Notes: a model not told the origin generated them from the sequence alone. 64,000 bases of DNA from Natronomonas moolapensis 8.8.11 (GCF_000591055.1 NC_020388.1:124001-188000), one strand, 5' to 3'; shown: positions 1-9,280, counted from the stretch's first letter. Program-made: numbers and translations.

Positions 1-804
1 GGCGTCGGGATGATCGGCGTCGTCCACGCGACGCGGGCCATCGACGCCCTCCAGCGGCTCGTCGGTCGCGTCGAGTTGGGGATGATTCCGCAGATCGTCG
101 ACACCGTCGTCTATATCGAGGCCGGCGAGGTCGACACCGTCTACGACGTGACGACCGAGGTGAAGGTGCCACACGGCCTCGTCGAGGAGGACCTGGCCCG
201 CCCGGTCATCGTCATCGAGGACTTCGAGACGGGCACGCCGGCCTACGAGATCTACACGTTCAACCGCCAGGTCGTCACCGTCCCCCTCGACGGCGCGGAG
301 GACGGCGGCGAGACCGGTGTCGAGCGCGTCGCCAAACAGGAAATCGAACGCGAGATTCGTTCGGTGGCCCACGGCCACGTCGAGGTCGAACTCCAGGGAT
401 CCAACACTGCGGTCGTCTGGGTCGAGGACGACGACATCTCCTACGTGATCGGCAAGGGTGGCGGCCGGATCAGCGGGATCGAGGACCGACTCGGCATCGA
501 CGTCGACGTGCGGAGTCTCTCCGAGCGGCCCGACGGGAGCCGAACGGGTTCGGCGGGCAGCCCGGGAGCCGGCGCCGCGACCGCGGGCGAGATCGTCACG
601 CCCGAGATCACGAACCGCCACGTCGTCATCCCGCTGGGGGACCACCACGGCGAGACCGTCGAGATCAGATCGGACGACGAGTACCTCTTTACCGCGACGG
701 TCTCCCGCGGTGGGGAGATCCAGGTCTCGCGGGGATCGGCCATCGCCGAGGAACTGGAGGACGCGATCGACCACGGGCGGACGATCTCGGTCGTCCCGCA
801 GTAA
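1..804 (+). CDS. PINc/VapC-type ATPase with KH domain, C-terminal part (5' end outside window)
   Basis: The frame is open from the first base, so only the last 267 residues are present. They match the end of the archaeal PilT-like ATPases that carry an N-terminal PIN domain, a central P-loop ATPase and a C-terminal KH domain. The visible part begins in the late ATPase region (ATRAIDALQRLVGR) and includes a KH-like VIGKGGGRISGIEDRLGIDV segment, typical of RNA binding. A Ser/Gly/Ala linker leads into a short beta-rich tail. The Walker motifs lie upstream and cannot be inspected. The cellular role of this family is not well defined; RNA binding or processing is inferred from its domains. Confidence 0.85.
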   Translation, partial: GVGMIGVVHATRAIDALQRLVGRVELGMIPQIVDTVVYIEAGEVDTVYDVTTEVKVPHGLVEEDLARPVIVIEDFETGTPAYEIYTFNRQVVTVPLDGAEDGGETGVERVAKQEIEREIRSVAHGHVEVELQGSNTAVVWVEDDDISYVIGKGGGRISGIEDRLGIDVDVRSLSERPDGSRTGSAGSPGAGAATAGEIVTPEITNRHVVIPLGDHHGETVEIRSDDEYLFTATVSRGGEIQVSRGSAIAEELEDAIDHGRTISVVPQ

Positions 805-1038
805 GGCTTCGTGCCGGCAGGTCCGTTTCGTCGCGGGGCGAACGCGTCGAAGCGCACGGCGGGACCGCCGATCCGCCCCCGGTAGGAACCGACACCATTA
901 TTGATCATTACATACACTACGTCTCGTGTGAGGGGTGATGCGAACCCACACGCGGTCGAACGGTCATCGGACAGCCGCCGGCAACTCCCGTGGGGAACGC
1001 CGTCGGTCGGCCGTCGCAAACACCCATCCAGACAAACT

Positions 1039-1323
1039 ATGAGACTATCAGACGCCAGGGACCGTTTCGTTAGCGAGTTCACGTTCCCGGTCGAGCGCGA
1101 GACCGTACTCGATACCATCGGGGACGTCGAGATAGATGGCCTGACCGACGATCCGGAGACGGTCGGGGACGTGTTGGATCGGACGAGTTCCGAGGAGTTC
1201 CACTCGGCCGACGACCTCTACGATACGATCATCGGATCGATCGGCAGCGGGTACGTCGGTCGTCGGTTCTACGACGACCGGGGATCGAACGCCGGGATCG
1301 ACGTCGACGAGGTGTCCTTTTGA
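1039..1323 (+). CDS. DUF5789 family small protein
   Basis: A 94-residue acidic protein beginning MRLSDARDRF. It matches the haloarchaeal DUF5789 pattern: a short helix, an FPVERETVLDTIGDVEI segment, then an SSEEFHSADDLYDTII helix and a VGRRFYDDRG tail. The frame stays open upstream to 901, but the stretch before the ATG at 1039 is Arg-rich and not halophilic in composition, so the internal ATG is preferred. Its stop overlaps the ATG of the next gene by one base, which suggests co-transcription and translational coupling. No function is known for this family. Confidence 0.75.
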   Translation: MRLSDARDRFVSEFTFPVERETVLDTIGDVEIDGLTDDPETVGDVLDRTSSEEFHSADDLYDTIIGSIGSGYVGRRFYDDRGSNAGIDVDEVSF

Positions 1324-1907
1324 TGTCCGAGAACGTCCTCGTGAGCGGGGTACCGGGCGTCGGCGCCTCGCGGGTCTGTGAGGGGGCGCGGCGCGAACTC
1401 GACGGGGAGTACACGCTCCTCAACGTCGGGGACATCATGCTACAGGAGGCGCTCGAACACGGACTCGCGAGCAGCCGCGAGGAACTCTCTCGGCTCCGAA
1501 TACGCGACCAGCGGGCGCTCCAGCGGCGGGCGGCCGAGCATATCGGCCGCGAGTCGGATTCGGGGTCGTTGCTGATCAACACCCATCTGGTCGTGGAGAC
1601 ACCGCTTGGGTACGTTCCGGGGATGACCGGGGAGATGCTCGCGGAGATCGACCCCTCGGCGCTCGTCGTCGTCGACGCCGCCACCGAGACCATCCGGGAG
1701 CGCCGCGAGCGGAGCGAGCGCGGCTACGAGCACTTCAGCGAGTCCGTGGGGTTCCACAAGCAACTCCAGAACGCGGCCGCGTTCAGCTACTCGCTGCAGG
1801 GCACTATGCCAGTGTATCATCTCGACAACGAGGACAGCGCCGGGGAGACGAGCGCACAACTCGCCGCCATCGCGGGGATGCTCTCGAACCTCTCGCCGGA
1901 GTCGTAG
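1323..1907 (+). CDS. archaeal adenylate kinase-like protein (AdkA family) with degenerate P-loop
   Basis: A 194-residue P-loop protein resembling archaeal-type adenylate kinase (AMP + ATP to 2 ADP). It has a nucleotide-binding first strand and loop (VLVSGVPGVGAS, residues 5-16), a LLNVGDIMLQEA segment, an RRERSERGYEHF lid-like stretch, and a late NEDSAGETSAQLA tail. The expected Walker A Lys-Thr/Ser pair after GxG is Ala-Ser here, so catalytic competence is uncertain. The ATG at 1323 overlaps the preceding stop (TGATG); a TTG at 1320 is less likely. Assignment to the family is by overall pattern. Confidence 0.65.
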   Translation: MSENVLVSGVPGVGASRVCEGARRELDGEYTLLNVGDIMLQEALEHGLASSREELSRLRIRDQRALQRRAAEHIGRESDSGSLLINTHLVVETPLGYVPGMTGEMLAEIDPSALVVVDAATETIRERRERSERGYEHFSESVGFHKQLQNAAAFSYSLQGTMPVYHLDNEDSAGETSAQLAAIAGMLSNLSPES

Positions 1908-1970
1908 CGCCCGGGTGGTCTCGTTTCTTCTGAAGACCACTCGATATCGAGTGCCGTCCGGCGGAACCGA

Positions 1971-4900
1971 TTACTGCAGCGCCGCGTCGAGCTTCTCGAT
2001 CGGGTGTGGGGGTTTGCCGTCGACCCGATCGGTGCCCGCAAGCTGGGAACGACACGAGGTACCGGGGGCGGTGACCTCATCGGCCGGTGACTCCTCGACC
2101 GCATCGAACAGCAGCCGGCCGATCGCCTGGCTCATCGAGTAGTGTTCGGCCTCGTAGCCGAAGGAGCCGGCCATCCCACAGCAGGTCGTATCGAGGACGT
2201 CGACGTCATAGCCCGCCCGCCGGAGCACGCCGACGGCGTGGTGGTCTCGGCTCGACGCCGTCTGGTGGCAGTGGCCGTGATACGAGATCGTCCCGTCGGT
2301 CGCCGTCTCGAGGGCCTCGTCGAGCCGGAACGTGTCGATGTACTGCATCACACTGTAGGCGTTTTCGGCGACTGCCTCGACGTCGGGCCCGGAGAGCAAA
2401 TCGAGGTAGTCGTTCTGGTACATGACCGAATCTGAGGGTTCGACGCTGACCACGTCCCAGCCGTCTTCGACCCGGGGGGCCAAGGCGTCGACGTTCGCCT
2501 GCGCAGTCGCCCGGGACTCGTCGAGCATGCACTTCGAGTGGGCCGGCCGGCCGCTGTCGGTCACGTCGTCGGGAATCTCGACGTGGACGCCGGCGGCTTC
2601 GAGGGTCCGGACGGCCGCCTTGCCGACCTCGGGTTGGGTGTAGTTGGTGTAGGGGTCGGCGATGACGAGCGCCTTCCGGTCGGCCTCGCTCTCGGAAACC
2701 GCTGGCGTCCGGTTCGCGTCCCACTTTTTCAGCGTGTTCCGCTTGAAGTTCGGCAGGTCGCGTTCGCGGGCGATCCCGAGGACTTTCTCGGTGAGTATCC
2801 CCGATCCCGGTAGGCTCGTCGCGACGTTCGACAGCGGCGCGAACGTACTGCCGAGACGATACAGCGTCTCGACGTTTGCGAAGAGCCTATCGCGGAAGGG
2901 AATGCCCTCGCGTTGGTGGTATTCGTGTTTGACTTCGGTTTTGAGCTTCGCCATGTCGACGCCACTCGGGCAGTCACGCTTGCAGCCCTTACAGCCGATA
3001 CAGAGGTCCATCACCTCGTGGATGAACTCGTCCGAGAAGACGTCCTCCGGGAGGTCGCCGCTCATCGCACGTCGGAGCATGTTCGCCCGGCCACGAGTCG
3101 TCGTGATCTCCTCGTTCTCGGTCGCCCGGTAGGTCGGACACATCACGGACCCGGTCGTGTCCTGGTGGCCCGTACAGCCGGCGCAGCCGTGACAGAGTTC
3201 GGTCATCCCCTGGAAGCCGTTCTCGTTGTCCCAGTTCAGCTCGGGGGTAAAGCCCGCGTCGAACTCGTAGTCGGTGTCGTACCGGAGGTTCTCCGTCGGG
3301 TCGAAGTCGCCGCTGACGTTGCCGGGGTTCAAAAGCCCCTGCGGGTCGAAGGCGGCCTTGAGGTCCTCGAAGGACTGCCAGATCTCCTCGCCGTAGAGCT
3401 TCTTGTTCCACGTCGTCCGCGCCCGTCCGTCGCCGTGCTCGCCGGAGACGGAGCCGCCGTACTCGATGACGAGGTCGGTGATCGCGTCGGAGATTTCGAG
3501 CATCCGCTCGACGCCGTCGTCGGCCTTGAGGTCCAACAGCGGTCGGATGTGCAACACCCCCGGACCGGCGTGGGCGTAATAAGAGGCGAAGGTATCGTAC
3601 TCGTCGAAGAGCTCCTGGATGTCGGCGACGTACTCGGGGAGGTTCTCGGCGGGGACGGCGGTGTCCTCGACGAACGGCCAGTGTTTCTCGTCGCCGGTCC
3701 GCGACAGGAGGATCGGGAGACCCGATTTGCGCATCTTCCAGAACTTCGCCTTCCGGTCGTCGTCGTAGGCCTCGAGGGCGTCGACGGCCTGGACCGCGTC
3801 GCCGGTGTGGGTGCCGTCGTCGGAGGGGTCGCCGGCCGCCTCGTAGCCCGGCAGCCGGTCGGCCAGGAGGTCCGCGATCTTCCGTTTGCCGTCCTCGACC
3901 GAGTCGGCGTAGAACTCGACTAAGAGCGTCGAGTCGGTGCCCTCGGGGAGCGTCCCGACCAGTTTCGAGAACTCCGCGGTGTCGCGGGCGAGGTCGAGGA
4001 GGACGTCGTCCATCACCTCGACGGCCGCGGGGTCGTGTTCGAGGATGGGGGCGACGTCGCGCATCGCGGAGATGACGTCGTCGTAGGTGAGCAACACCAC
4101 CGACGTCTCTTCGGGGATCGGCTCCAGGGAGACAGTCGCTTCGGTGATGATTCCCAGCGTGCCCTCGCTGCCGGCCAACAGCCGACCGACGTTGACCTCG
4201 CCGCGGGCCTCGACGTCCTGAAGCAGTTTGTCGAAGTTGTAGCCGGAGACGTTGCGCGTCAGGTCGGGGTAGCGCGCCTCGATCTCGTCGGTCTTGTTCC
4301 GGAGGATGTCCGAGACGACCGCGTAGACGCGCTCTTCGATCCCCGAGTCCTCGTCGACCGAGTCGGCCCGGTCGTGGAGCTTCTCGACGTCCATCCAGCC
4401 GAACGTCGTCACTGTCCCGTCGGCGAGGACGACCTCGACCTCCTCGACGTAGCCGTCGGCCTTCTCGTATTTCAGCGAGTGCGCGCCGGTCGTGTTGTTG
4501 CCGATGCAGCCGCCCAACACGCTCTTGTCGCCCCAGGCGGGATCCGGCGCATACTTGAGGCCGTGCTCGGAGAGGTGGTTGTTCAACCGCGCGAGCGTGA
4601 TCCCCGGCTGTGCGGTGACCGTTTCGGCCTCGGGGTCGACCTCTATGACCCCGTCAAGTTGCTTTTTGAAGTCCAACACGACCGCCTCGTTGACCGTCTG
4701 GCCGGCGAGGCTCGTCCCGCCACCGCGGGGGAGGACCGGAATCGAGTGCTCGGCGCAGTACTCCATGACCGCCCTGACGTCCCCGACGGACGTCGGGATG
4801 ACAACCCCGATGGGCAACTGGTGATACGCGCTCGCGTCCGTCGCATAGAGGTTCCGGCTGTAGGTATCGAATCGGACATCCCCGTCGACGATGGCTTCCA

Positions 4901-5015
4901 AGTCGTCGACGAGCTCCGGCTCCTCGATATCCGAACTCCGGTAGTCGTAGTTGCTCCGCGGGTCGTCGGCGGGATCCGCTGGCGGTTCCGACCCCGGCTG
5001 TGTGGTCTTGCTCAT
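1971..5015 (-). CDS. FAD-binding and (Fe-S)-binding oxidoreductase, D-lactate/glycolate dehydrogenase type
   Basis: A 1014-residue fusion protein. Residues about 70-240 are an FAD-binding PCMH domain with PRGGGTSLAGQ and GGCIGNNTTGAHS. Residues about 290-590 are the FAD-linked oxidase C-terminal domain, including SGEHGDGRART. Two Cys clusters follow, near 607 (CHGCAGC) and near 672 (CIGCKGCKRDCPSG), for iron-sulfur clusters. The C-terminal part has a CCG-type domain with HGHCHQTA and TTCCGMAGSFG (about 945). This matches one-chain fusions of GlpD/Dld-like flavoprotein with GlpC-like ferredoxin that oxidise D-lactate, glycolate or similar 2-hydroxyacids and pass electrons to the respiratory chain. 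The exact substrate cannot be read from the sequence. Confidence 0.88.
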   Translation of the reverse strand: MSKTTQPGSEPPADPADDPRSNYDYRSSDIEEPELVDDLEAIVDGDVRFDTYSRNLYATDASAYHQLPIGVVIPTSVGDVRAVMEYCAEHSIPVLPRGGGTSLAGQTVNEAVVLDFKKQLDGVIEVDPEAETVTAQPGITLARLNNHLSEHGLKYAPDPAWGDKSVLGGCIGNNTTGAHSLKYEKADGYVEEVEVVLADGTVTTFGWMDVEKLHDRADSVDEDSGIEERVYAVVSDILRNKTDEIEARYPDLTRNVSGYNFDKLLQDVEARGEVNVGRLLAGSEGTLGIITEATVSLEPIPEETSVVLLTYDDVISAMRDVAPILEHDPAAVEVMDDVLLDLARDTAEFSKLVGTLPEGTDSTLLVEFYADSVEDGKRKIADLLADRLPGYEAAGDPSDDGTHTGDAVQAVDALEAYDDDRKAKFWKMRKSGLPILLSRTGDEKHWPFVEDTAVPAENLPEYVADIQELFDEYDTFASYYAHAGPGVLHIRPLLDLKADDGVERMLEISDAITDLVIEYGGSVSGEHGDGRARTTWNKKLYGEEIWQSFEDLKAAFDPQGLLNPGNVSGDFDPTENLRYDTDYEFDAGFTPELNWDNENGFQGMTELCHGCAGCTGHQDTTGSVMCPTYRATENEEITTTRGRANMLRRAMSGDLPEDVFSDEFIHEVMDLCIGCKGCKRDCPSGVDMAKLKTEVKHEYHQREGIPFRDRLFANVETLYRLGSTFAPLSNVATSLPGSGILTEKVLGIARERDLPNFKRNTLKKWDANRTPAVSESEADRKALVIADPYTNYTQPEVGKAAVRTLEAAGVHVEIPDDVTDSGRPAHSKCMLDESRATAQANVDALAPRVEDGWDVVSVEPSDSVMYQNDYLDLLSGPDVEAVAENAYSVMQYIDTFRLDEALETATDGTISYHGHCHQTASSRDHHAVGVLRRAGYDVDVLDTTCCGMAGSFGYEAEHYSMSQAIGRLLFDAVEESPADEVTAPGTSCRSQLAGTDRVDGKPPHPIEKLDAALQ

Positions 5016-5103
5016 GATGTGAACCCGAACGATACTGCGTATGGCGTATAGTCAGTTAATACTGCTGCTGGCAGCGGCCGGAAATCGTCCGGAACCGCCA
5101 CGA

Positions 5104-5155
5104 GCGATCGATGCGGGGGATCGACACGGGCGATCGATGCGGGGGATCGACACGA
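5104..5155. repeat. 26-bp tandem repeat, two copies
   Basis: Two adjacent 26-bp units beginning gcgatcgatgcgggggatcg differ only at the last base (g or a). The first bases of a third unit follow. The repeat lies in the 180-bp gap between two minus-strand genes, upstream of the 1014-aa oxidoreductase. Function is unknown; replication slippage is the simplest origin. Confidence 0.8.
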
Positions 5156-5195
5156 GCGACCGCGCCCGACCCGTCCACTGCCGGACGCGTCGCGC

Positions 5196-5441
5196 TCACT
5201 CGCCGCGTTTTCGATACCAGACTCGTTCGCCGACCGGCGAGGTCCCCGCCTCGACGTCCAGACGACCGACGAACAGGTCGTACACGGCGAACGTGACCAC
5301 GAGATCGGTCGTTTCGCCGCTCTCGGTTCGAACCGTGACGACGCGGTGGCCGTCGCGCGTCCCGACCGATTCGACGGTGCCCTCCGACCATCGCTCGACG
5401 TCGTGTGTGGGCTGTCGGGCGTGGACGCGGTCGTGATCCAT
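5196..5441 (-). CDS. small hypothetical protein, 81 aa
   Basis: The protein starts MDHDRVHARQPTHDVERW and contains a compact beta-rich pattern (GTVESVGTRDGHRVVTVRTES, then DLVVTFAVYDLFVGRL), ending in a basic tail. The frame is open upstream to 5603, but that part overlaps the preceding gene and is non-halophilic in composition, so the ATG at 5441 is chosen. It lies 22 bp downstream of the SWIM-finger gene on the same strand, probably in one transcript. I do not recognise a characterised family. Confidence 0.6.
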   Translation of the reverse strand: MDHDRVHARQPTHDVERWSEGTVESVGTRDGHRVVTVRTESGETTDLVVTFAVYDLFVGRLDVEAGTSPVGERVWYRKRGE

Positions 5442-5463
5442 CGCGTGCGGATACGACGCCCGC

Positions 5464-5811
5464 CTACAAGAACTCCCGCACCTCGGAGTACCACATATCG
5501 TGGTGGTCGACGGCGTCGATTCGCCGGGCGACCTTCGCCGCGACGACGTGCCAACAGAGCTGTTCGGGGTCGTCGGGGTCGAGGTTGTATCGGCTGTCCG
5601 CACACCGGCAGGCGTTGCCCTCGACGACGTACTCCTCGGAGTGGCCGACGACGACGGTGAAATCGCGGTACTGTTTCACTCGCCGTTCGCCGACGGCCTC
5701 GATGGCGGTGACGCCCCGGTCCCCGTGGGTATCGATGATCGTGTCGGCGGCCTCGCTCGTGAGCTCGCCGGCCGCCTCGAGGGTCCGTTCCCACGCCTCG
5801 ACTGCGTTCAC
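5464..5811 (-). CDS. SWIM zinc finger protein
   Basis: A 115-residue protein with a SWIM-type zinc motif CxC...CxH: C68 and C70 in NACRCADS, C86 and H88 in QLCWHVVA. SWIM fingers bind DNA or protein, and in archaea they are mostly in uncharacterised small proteins. The start appears to be GTG at 5811; no nearby ATG fits the family length. It is divergent from tbp with a 161-bp shared upstream region, so promoter elements there may serve both genes. The role is not known. Confidence 0.7.
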   Translation of the reverse strand: MNAVEAWERTLEAAGELTSEAADTIIDTHGDRGVTAIEAVGERRVKQYRDFTVVVGHSEEYVVEGNACRCADSRYNLDPDDPEQLCWHVVAAKVARRIDAVDHHDMWYSEVREFL

Positions 5812-5937
5812 ACCGGACGTTCCGGAGCCGACGGCAAAACAGGTTCGGTCGGAACAGAGGCCGAAGCGGGGCCGAAACCGGCCAGTGGGCCGCCCGGACG
5901 CCCGTCCGCACGACCGGCGGCCGAACGACCACCCACA

Positions 5938-5945
5938 TTTATAAA
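5938..5945 (+). promoter_or_regulatory. TATA box of tbp
   Basis: The element tttataaa is centred about 31 nt upstream of the tbp ATG, which predicts a transcript with a leader of only a few bases. A second A/T run (cttaaatac) follows directly. The near-palindromic box could also be read toward the divergent SWIM-finger gene. Confidence 0.6.
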
Positions 5946-5972
5946 CCTTAAATACGTGTTTTAAGTCGAGTC

Positions 5973-6536
5973 ATGCAGGACCCAAAGGAGACTATAAATA
6001 TCGAGAACGTCGTCGCCTCGACGGGTATCGGCCAGGAGCTCGACCTACAGAGCGTCGCGATGGATCTCGAAGGCGCGGACTACGACCCAGAGCAGTTCCC
6101 GGGGCTCGTCTACCGGACGCAGGAACCCAAATCGGCTGCCCTCATCTTTCGCTCCGGCAAGATCGTCTGTACCGGCGCGAAGTCCACCGACGACGTCCAC
6201 GAGTCGCTGCGGATCGTCTTCGACAAGCTTCGCGACCTGGAGATTCAGGTGGACGAGGACCCCGAGATCGTCGTCCAAAACATCGTGACCTCGGCGGACC
6301 TGGGCCGCAATCTCAACCTCAACGCCATTGCGATCGGTCTCGGCCTGGAGAACATCGAGTACGAGCCCGAGCAGTTCCCGGGTCTCGTCTATCGCCTCGA
6401 CGATCCCGACGTGGTCGCGTTGCTCTTCGGCTCGGGGAAGCTCGTTATCACCGGCGGCAAGGAACCCGACGACGCGAAGAAGGCGGTCGACAAGATCGTC
6501 TCCCGGCTCGAGGAGCTCGGCCTGCTCGACGGCTGA
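5973..6536 (+). CDS. tbp: TATA-box-binding protein
   Basis: A 187-residue general transcription factor with the two direct repeats of the TBP saddle. The first (about residues 7-95) contains NIENVVASTGIGQELDL, YDPEQFPGLVYR and ALIFRSGKIVCTGAKS. The second (about 97-185) contains VVQNIVTSADLGRNLNL, EYEPEQFPGLVYR and ALLFGSGKLVITGGK. It recognises the promoter TATA element and recruits TFB and RNA polymerase. The length is typical. Haloarchaea often encode several TBPs; this one has no visible unusual feature. Confidence 0.98.
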   Translation: MQDPKETINIENVVASTGIGQELDLQSVAMDLEGADYDPEQFPGLVYRTQEPKSAALIFRSGKIVCTGAKSTDDVHESLRIVFDKLRDLEIQVDEDPEIVVQNIVTSADLGRNLNLNAIAIGLGLENIEYEPEQFPGLVYRLDDPDVVALLFGSGKLVITGGKEPDDAKKAVDKIVSRLEELGLLDG

Positions 6537-6955
6537 GACCGTCGATTGGAGCCGCTATCGCCCGCATCGAGACGCGTCGTGTTCGCGTCCGGCCACGACA
6601 CAGCGCGAACTGACGGTCCTCGGCCGGGACCGTCCGGGACTGTTCGGGAGGTCAGCCGCGTTCTCGCTCGTTTTTCCGCTTTCGGTTCGATCCGGTTGGA
6701 TTCGCCTCGCGTGTTCTCTGTCGCTTTGCTCGGCTCGCCGCTGTGATCCGGGCCCGGGTCCATCGGTGGGTTTATAAATACCGTGCGGTGTGAGGACACG
6801 TCTTTACCCCTCGAGACCGGGACCGTTCGCCCCTTCTACCCGCCGAACAGTGGCTCCTGTTGACACACCGATTCGCCCCGAAGACCCAGTAAAATCCGCC
6901 GCATCCGGACGTCCGGTAGCGTGACGTTTAGTACGAACAACCTCGATGATTAGCT
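6537..6955. other. 419-bp intergenic region with no recognisable protein gene
   Basis: No plausible halophilic ORF is visible on either strand. The stretch after tbp is pyrimidine-rich (ctcgtttttccgctttcgg). It then carries a strong isolated TATA box at 6771-6780. A weaker element (cgtttagta, 6925-6933) sits the expected 26 nt from the ATG of the downstream FMN enzyme. The 6771 box is too far from that gene to give a leaderless start. Confidence 0.6.
6771..6780 (+). promoter_or_regulatory. strong TATA box without an obvious gene
   Basis: The element tttataaata is an excellent archaeal TATA box with a predicted start site near 6802. No open frame of note starts there; the next gene begins 150 nt later. 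It could drive a small RNA or give the FMN-oxidase gene a long leader. Confidence 0.5.
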
Positions 6956-8149
6956 ATGAGTGATTCAGAGGAGCCGACCCCTGGGTTCGGCAACCAACGC
7001 GTTCGGGAGATCTACCGCGACGGAATGTACGACGACGAGACGCCGGCGTATCCGGTCGCCTACGAGGACCTCCGTGAGGCCGCCTGGGAGAACATGGACG
7101 ATGCGGCGCGGGCGTACGTCCACGGCGGCTCCGGAACCGAGGAGACGTTCGAACGGAACCGGGACTTTTCGGCGTACCGGATCATGCCGCGGATGCTGCG
7201 CGGCGTCGCGGACAGAAGCCTCTCGGTCGAGCTGTTCGGCAACACCCACGAATTTCCGTTGATGATCACCCCTCTCGGAGTGCAGTCGTTGCTGCACGAC
7301 GAGGCGGAGTCGGCCACCGCCCGCGCGTGCGCCGAACTCGATATCCCGTACACACTGAGTTCGCTGTCCTCGACGCCGATGGAAGACGTCGCCGAAACCC
7401 TCGGCGACACCACGAAATGGTTCCAGTTCTACTGGAGCTCCGACCGTGCCGTCGCCCGGAGCTTTCTCGACCGGGCGGAGGCGTCCGGCTACGACGCAAT
7501 CGTGCTCACGGTCGATGCGCCCACGCTCGGGTGGCGCGACCGACTGTTGGAACGGGGGTACTACCCGTTCCTCGAGGGCGAGGGCGTCGCGAACTACTTT
7601 TCGGACCCGGCGTTTCGGGACTCGCTCGAGGCCCCGCCGGAGGCGGACCCGGAAGCGGCCGTCGATCGGTTCCTCGAAATCTTCGGGGACGAGTCGCTCA
7701 CGTGGGCGGATCTGAGCTTCCTGCGGGAGAACACGGACCTCCCGATCGTACTCAAGGGTGTGCTCCACCCCGAGGACGCGCGGTTGGCGCTCCAGCATGG
7801 CGCTGATGCGGTGCAGGTCTCGACTCACGGCGGGCGACAGGTCGACGGATCGATCAGCGCCGTCGAGGCGCTCCCGGCTGTCGCCGAGGCCGTCGGTGAC
7901 GAGGTGCCGGTGCTCTTCGATAGCGGCGTTCGACGGGGATCGGACGCGTTCAAAGCGCTCGGCCTCGGGGCCGACACCGTCATGCTCGGTCGACCCTTCG
8001 CCTACGGCCTCGCGATGGCCGGGCAAGACGGTGTCGAGTGGGTGCTCGAAAACACGCTCTCCGAACTCGATCTGACGATGGGGCTTGCGGGGTACGACGA
8101 CGTCACTGACGTCGGCCGCGAGGCGCTCAAACACGAGCAGGAGCTTTGA
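6956..8149 (+). CDS. FMN-dependent alpha-hydroxy-acid oxidase (lactate 2-monooxygenase-like)
   Basis: A 397-residue TIM-barrel flavoprotein of the FMN-dependent 2-hydroxyacid dehydrogenase family. Visible family features are the N-terminal YEDLREAAWENM helix, FPLMITPLGVQSLLH, the YTLSSLSSTPMEDVAE strand and QFYWSSD. Toward the C-terminus come LPIVLKGVLHPEDA with the FMN-contacting Lys, VQVSTHGGRQVDGS with the catalytic His, PVLFDSGVRRGSD and MLGRPFAYGL. The motif that is usually SNHGGRQLDG reads STHGGRQVDG. It probably oxidises lactate or a similar acid. A TATA-like element at 6925-6933 predicts leaderless transcription from the ATG. Confidence 0.9.
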   Translation: MSDSEEPTPGFGNQRVREIYRDGMYDDETPAYPVAYEDLREAAWENMDDAARAYVHGGSGTEETFERNRDFSAYRIMPRMLRGVADRSLSVELFGNTHEFPLMITPLGVQSLLHDEAESATARACAELDIPYTLSSLSSTPMEDVAETLGDTTKWFQFYWSSDRAVARSFLDRAEASGYDAIVLTVDAPTLGWRDRLLERGYYPFLEGEGVANYFSDPAFRDSLEAPPEADPEAAVDRFLEIFGDESLTWADLSFLRENTDLPIVLKGVLHPEDARLALQHGADAVQVSTHGGRQVDGSISAVEALPAVAEAVGDEVPVLFDSGVRRGSDAFKALGLGADTVMLGRPFAYGLAMAGQDGVEWVLENTLSELDLTMGLAGYDDVTDVGREALKHEQEL

Positions 8150-8225
8150 GGATTTCCCGGGGCCGAACTCGGCGCCGTCGTCGACTCCCCTCGTCGACTC
8201 CCGCCGTCGGCCTCGACGACCCGCG

Positions 8226-9071
8226 TCAGGGCACCAGTCGCTCGATCTCCGTCACGAGGATGTCGCTCGCCCCGGCGGTCTTCAGTTCGGGGATCACCTC
8301 GAAAACCTCCCGCTCGTCGACGACGACGTGGACGGCGAGTTTTTCTTCGCCGGCGATGTCCATCACTGTCGGCCCGCCCATGCCGGGGATCCGGTCTTTG
8401 ACGTCCTCGAGGGCACCCTCGGGGACGTTCATCATCACGTAGCGCTTGCCGTCGGCGTCGAGCACCGACCGAAACGCCGTCTTGATCTGGTCGATCTTCG
8501 GATCGTCGGCCACGGCCGGGTCGGCGAAGAGCCGGACCGAGGACTCGAGGACGTCGTCCACTACCGAGAGGCGGTTCATCCGCAGAGTCGTCCCGGTCGA
8601 GGTGATGTCGACGATGGCGTCGGCGATGTCGACGTGCGGTGTCAGTTCGGTCGCGCCCGAGACCTCGACGATGTCGGGCGAGACGCCGACGCCCTCGAAG
8701 TACCGGCGGGTGATCCGTGGGAACTCGGTCGCGACGGTGCCGCCGGAGAGCTCCTCGGGGGCGCTGACGCCGCCTTCCTCTGGCGAGGCGAGCACGAGCC
8801 GGCAGGTCCCGAACTCGAGATCGAGCAAGTCGACGAGGTCGACCTCGGATTCGCGGGCCTGATCGAGACCGGTGATCCCCAGCGCCGCCGCCCCGTCGGA
8901 GACGTACTCGGGAATGTCGGCCGCGCGGGCGAACAGCACCGAGACGTCGGGGTCGACGGTGTCCGCATAGAGCTTCCGGTCGGCACCGTCCTGTACGTGG
9001 AGGCCGGCGCGTTCGAGCAGTCCGAGCGCCGGCTCGTGGAGACGGCCCTTGTTGGGTACGGCGATGCGCAT
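8226..9071 (-). CDS. hisG: ATP phosphoribosyltransferase
   Basis: First enzyme of histidine biosynthesis, joining ATP and PRPP. The 281-residue protein starts [16 protein letters not shown], the classic HisG N-terminus. It has [21 protein letters not shown], an [13 protein letters not shown] strand and the [19 protein letters not shown]-binding motif. The C-terminal third (from about 205) is the ACT-like regulatory domain, so this is the long, HisZ-independent form subject to histidine feedback in the family. It is divergent from the pseudokinase gene; another his gene, hisB, lies at 34.2 kb. Confidence 0.97.
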   Translation of the reverse strand: MRIAVPNKGRLHEPALGLLERAGLHVQDGADRKLYADTVDPDVSVLFARAADIPEYVSDGAAALGITGLDQARESEVDLVDLLDLEFGTCRLVLASPEEGGVSAPEELSGGTVATEFPRITRRYFEGVGVSPDIVEVSGATELTPHVDIADAIVDITSTGTTLRMNRLSVVDDVLESSVRLFADPAVADDPKIDQIKTAFRSVLDADGKRYVMMNVPEGALEDVKDRIPGMGGPTVMDIAGEEKLAVHVVVDEREVFEVIPELKTAGASDILVTEIERLVP

Positions 9072-9280
9072 ACCGCCGCTTGTGGGGGGCGGGTCTTTTT
9101 GTTGTCGGAGAGCGTCTTCGCGGGGGACGACGCCTGCGGACCCGGTGTTTCCCGGACGGAGACGAACGCCCCGGGACGGCCCGGGGCGGCGATACGGCGA
9201 CCGAGTCGACCCGAACGGTATTTACTCCGGGACGGCATGGCTCCCACGACGCGGTTCGACAGACCGCGCGGAGCCGACCG

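Noticed and set aside
10-804. Complete protein beginning at the ATG at position 10
   Set aside because: The frame is open to the window edge and the matched family is far longer, so this is a 5'-truncated gene.
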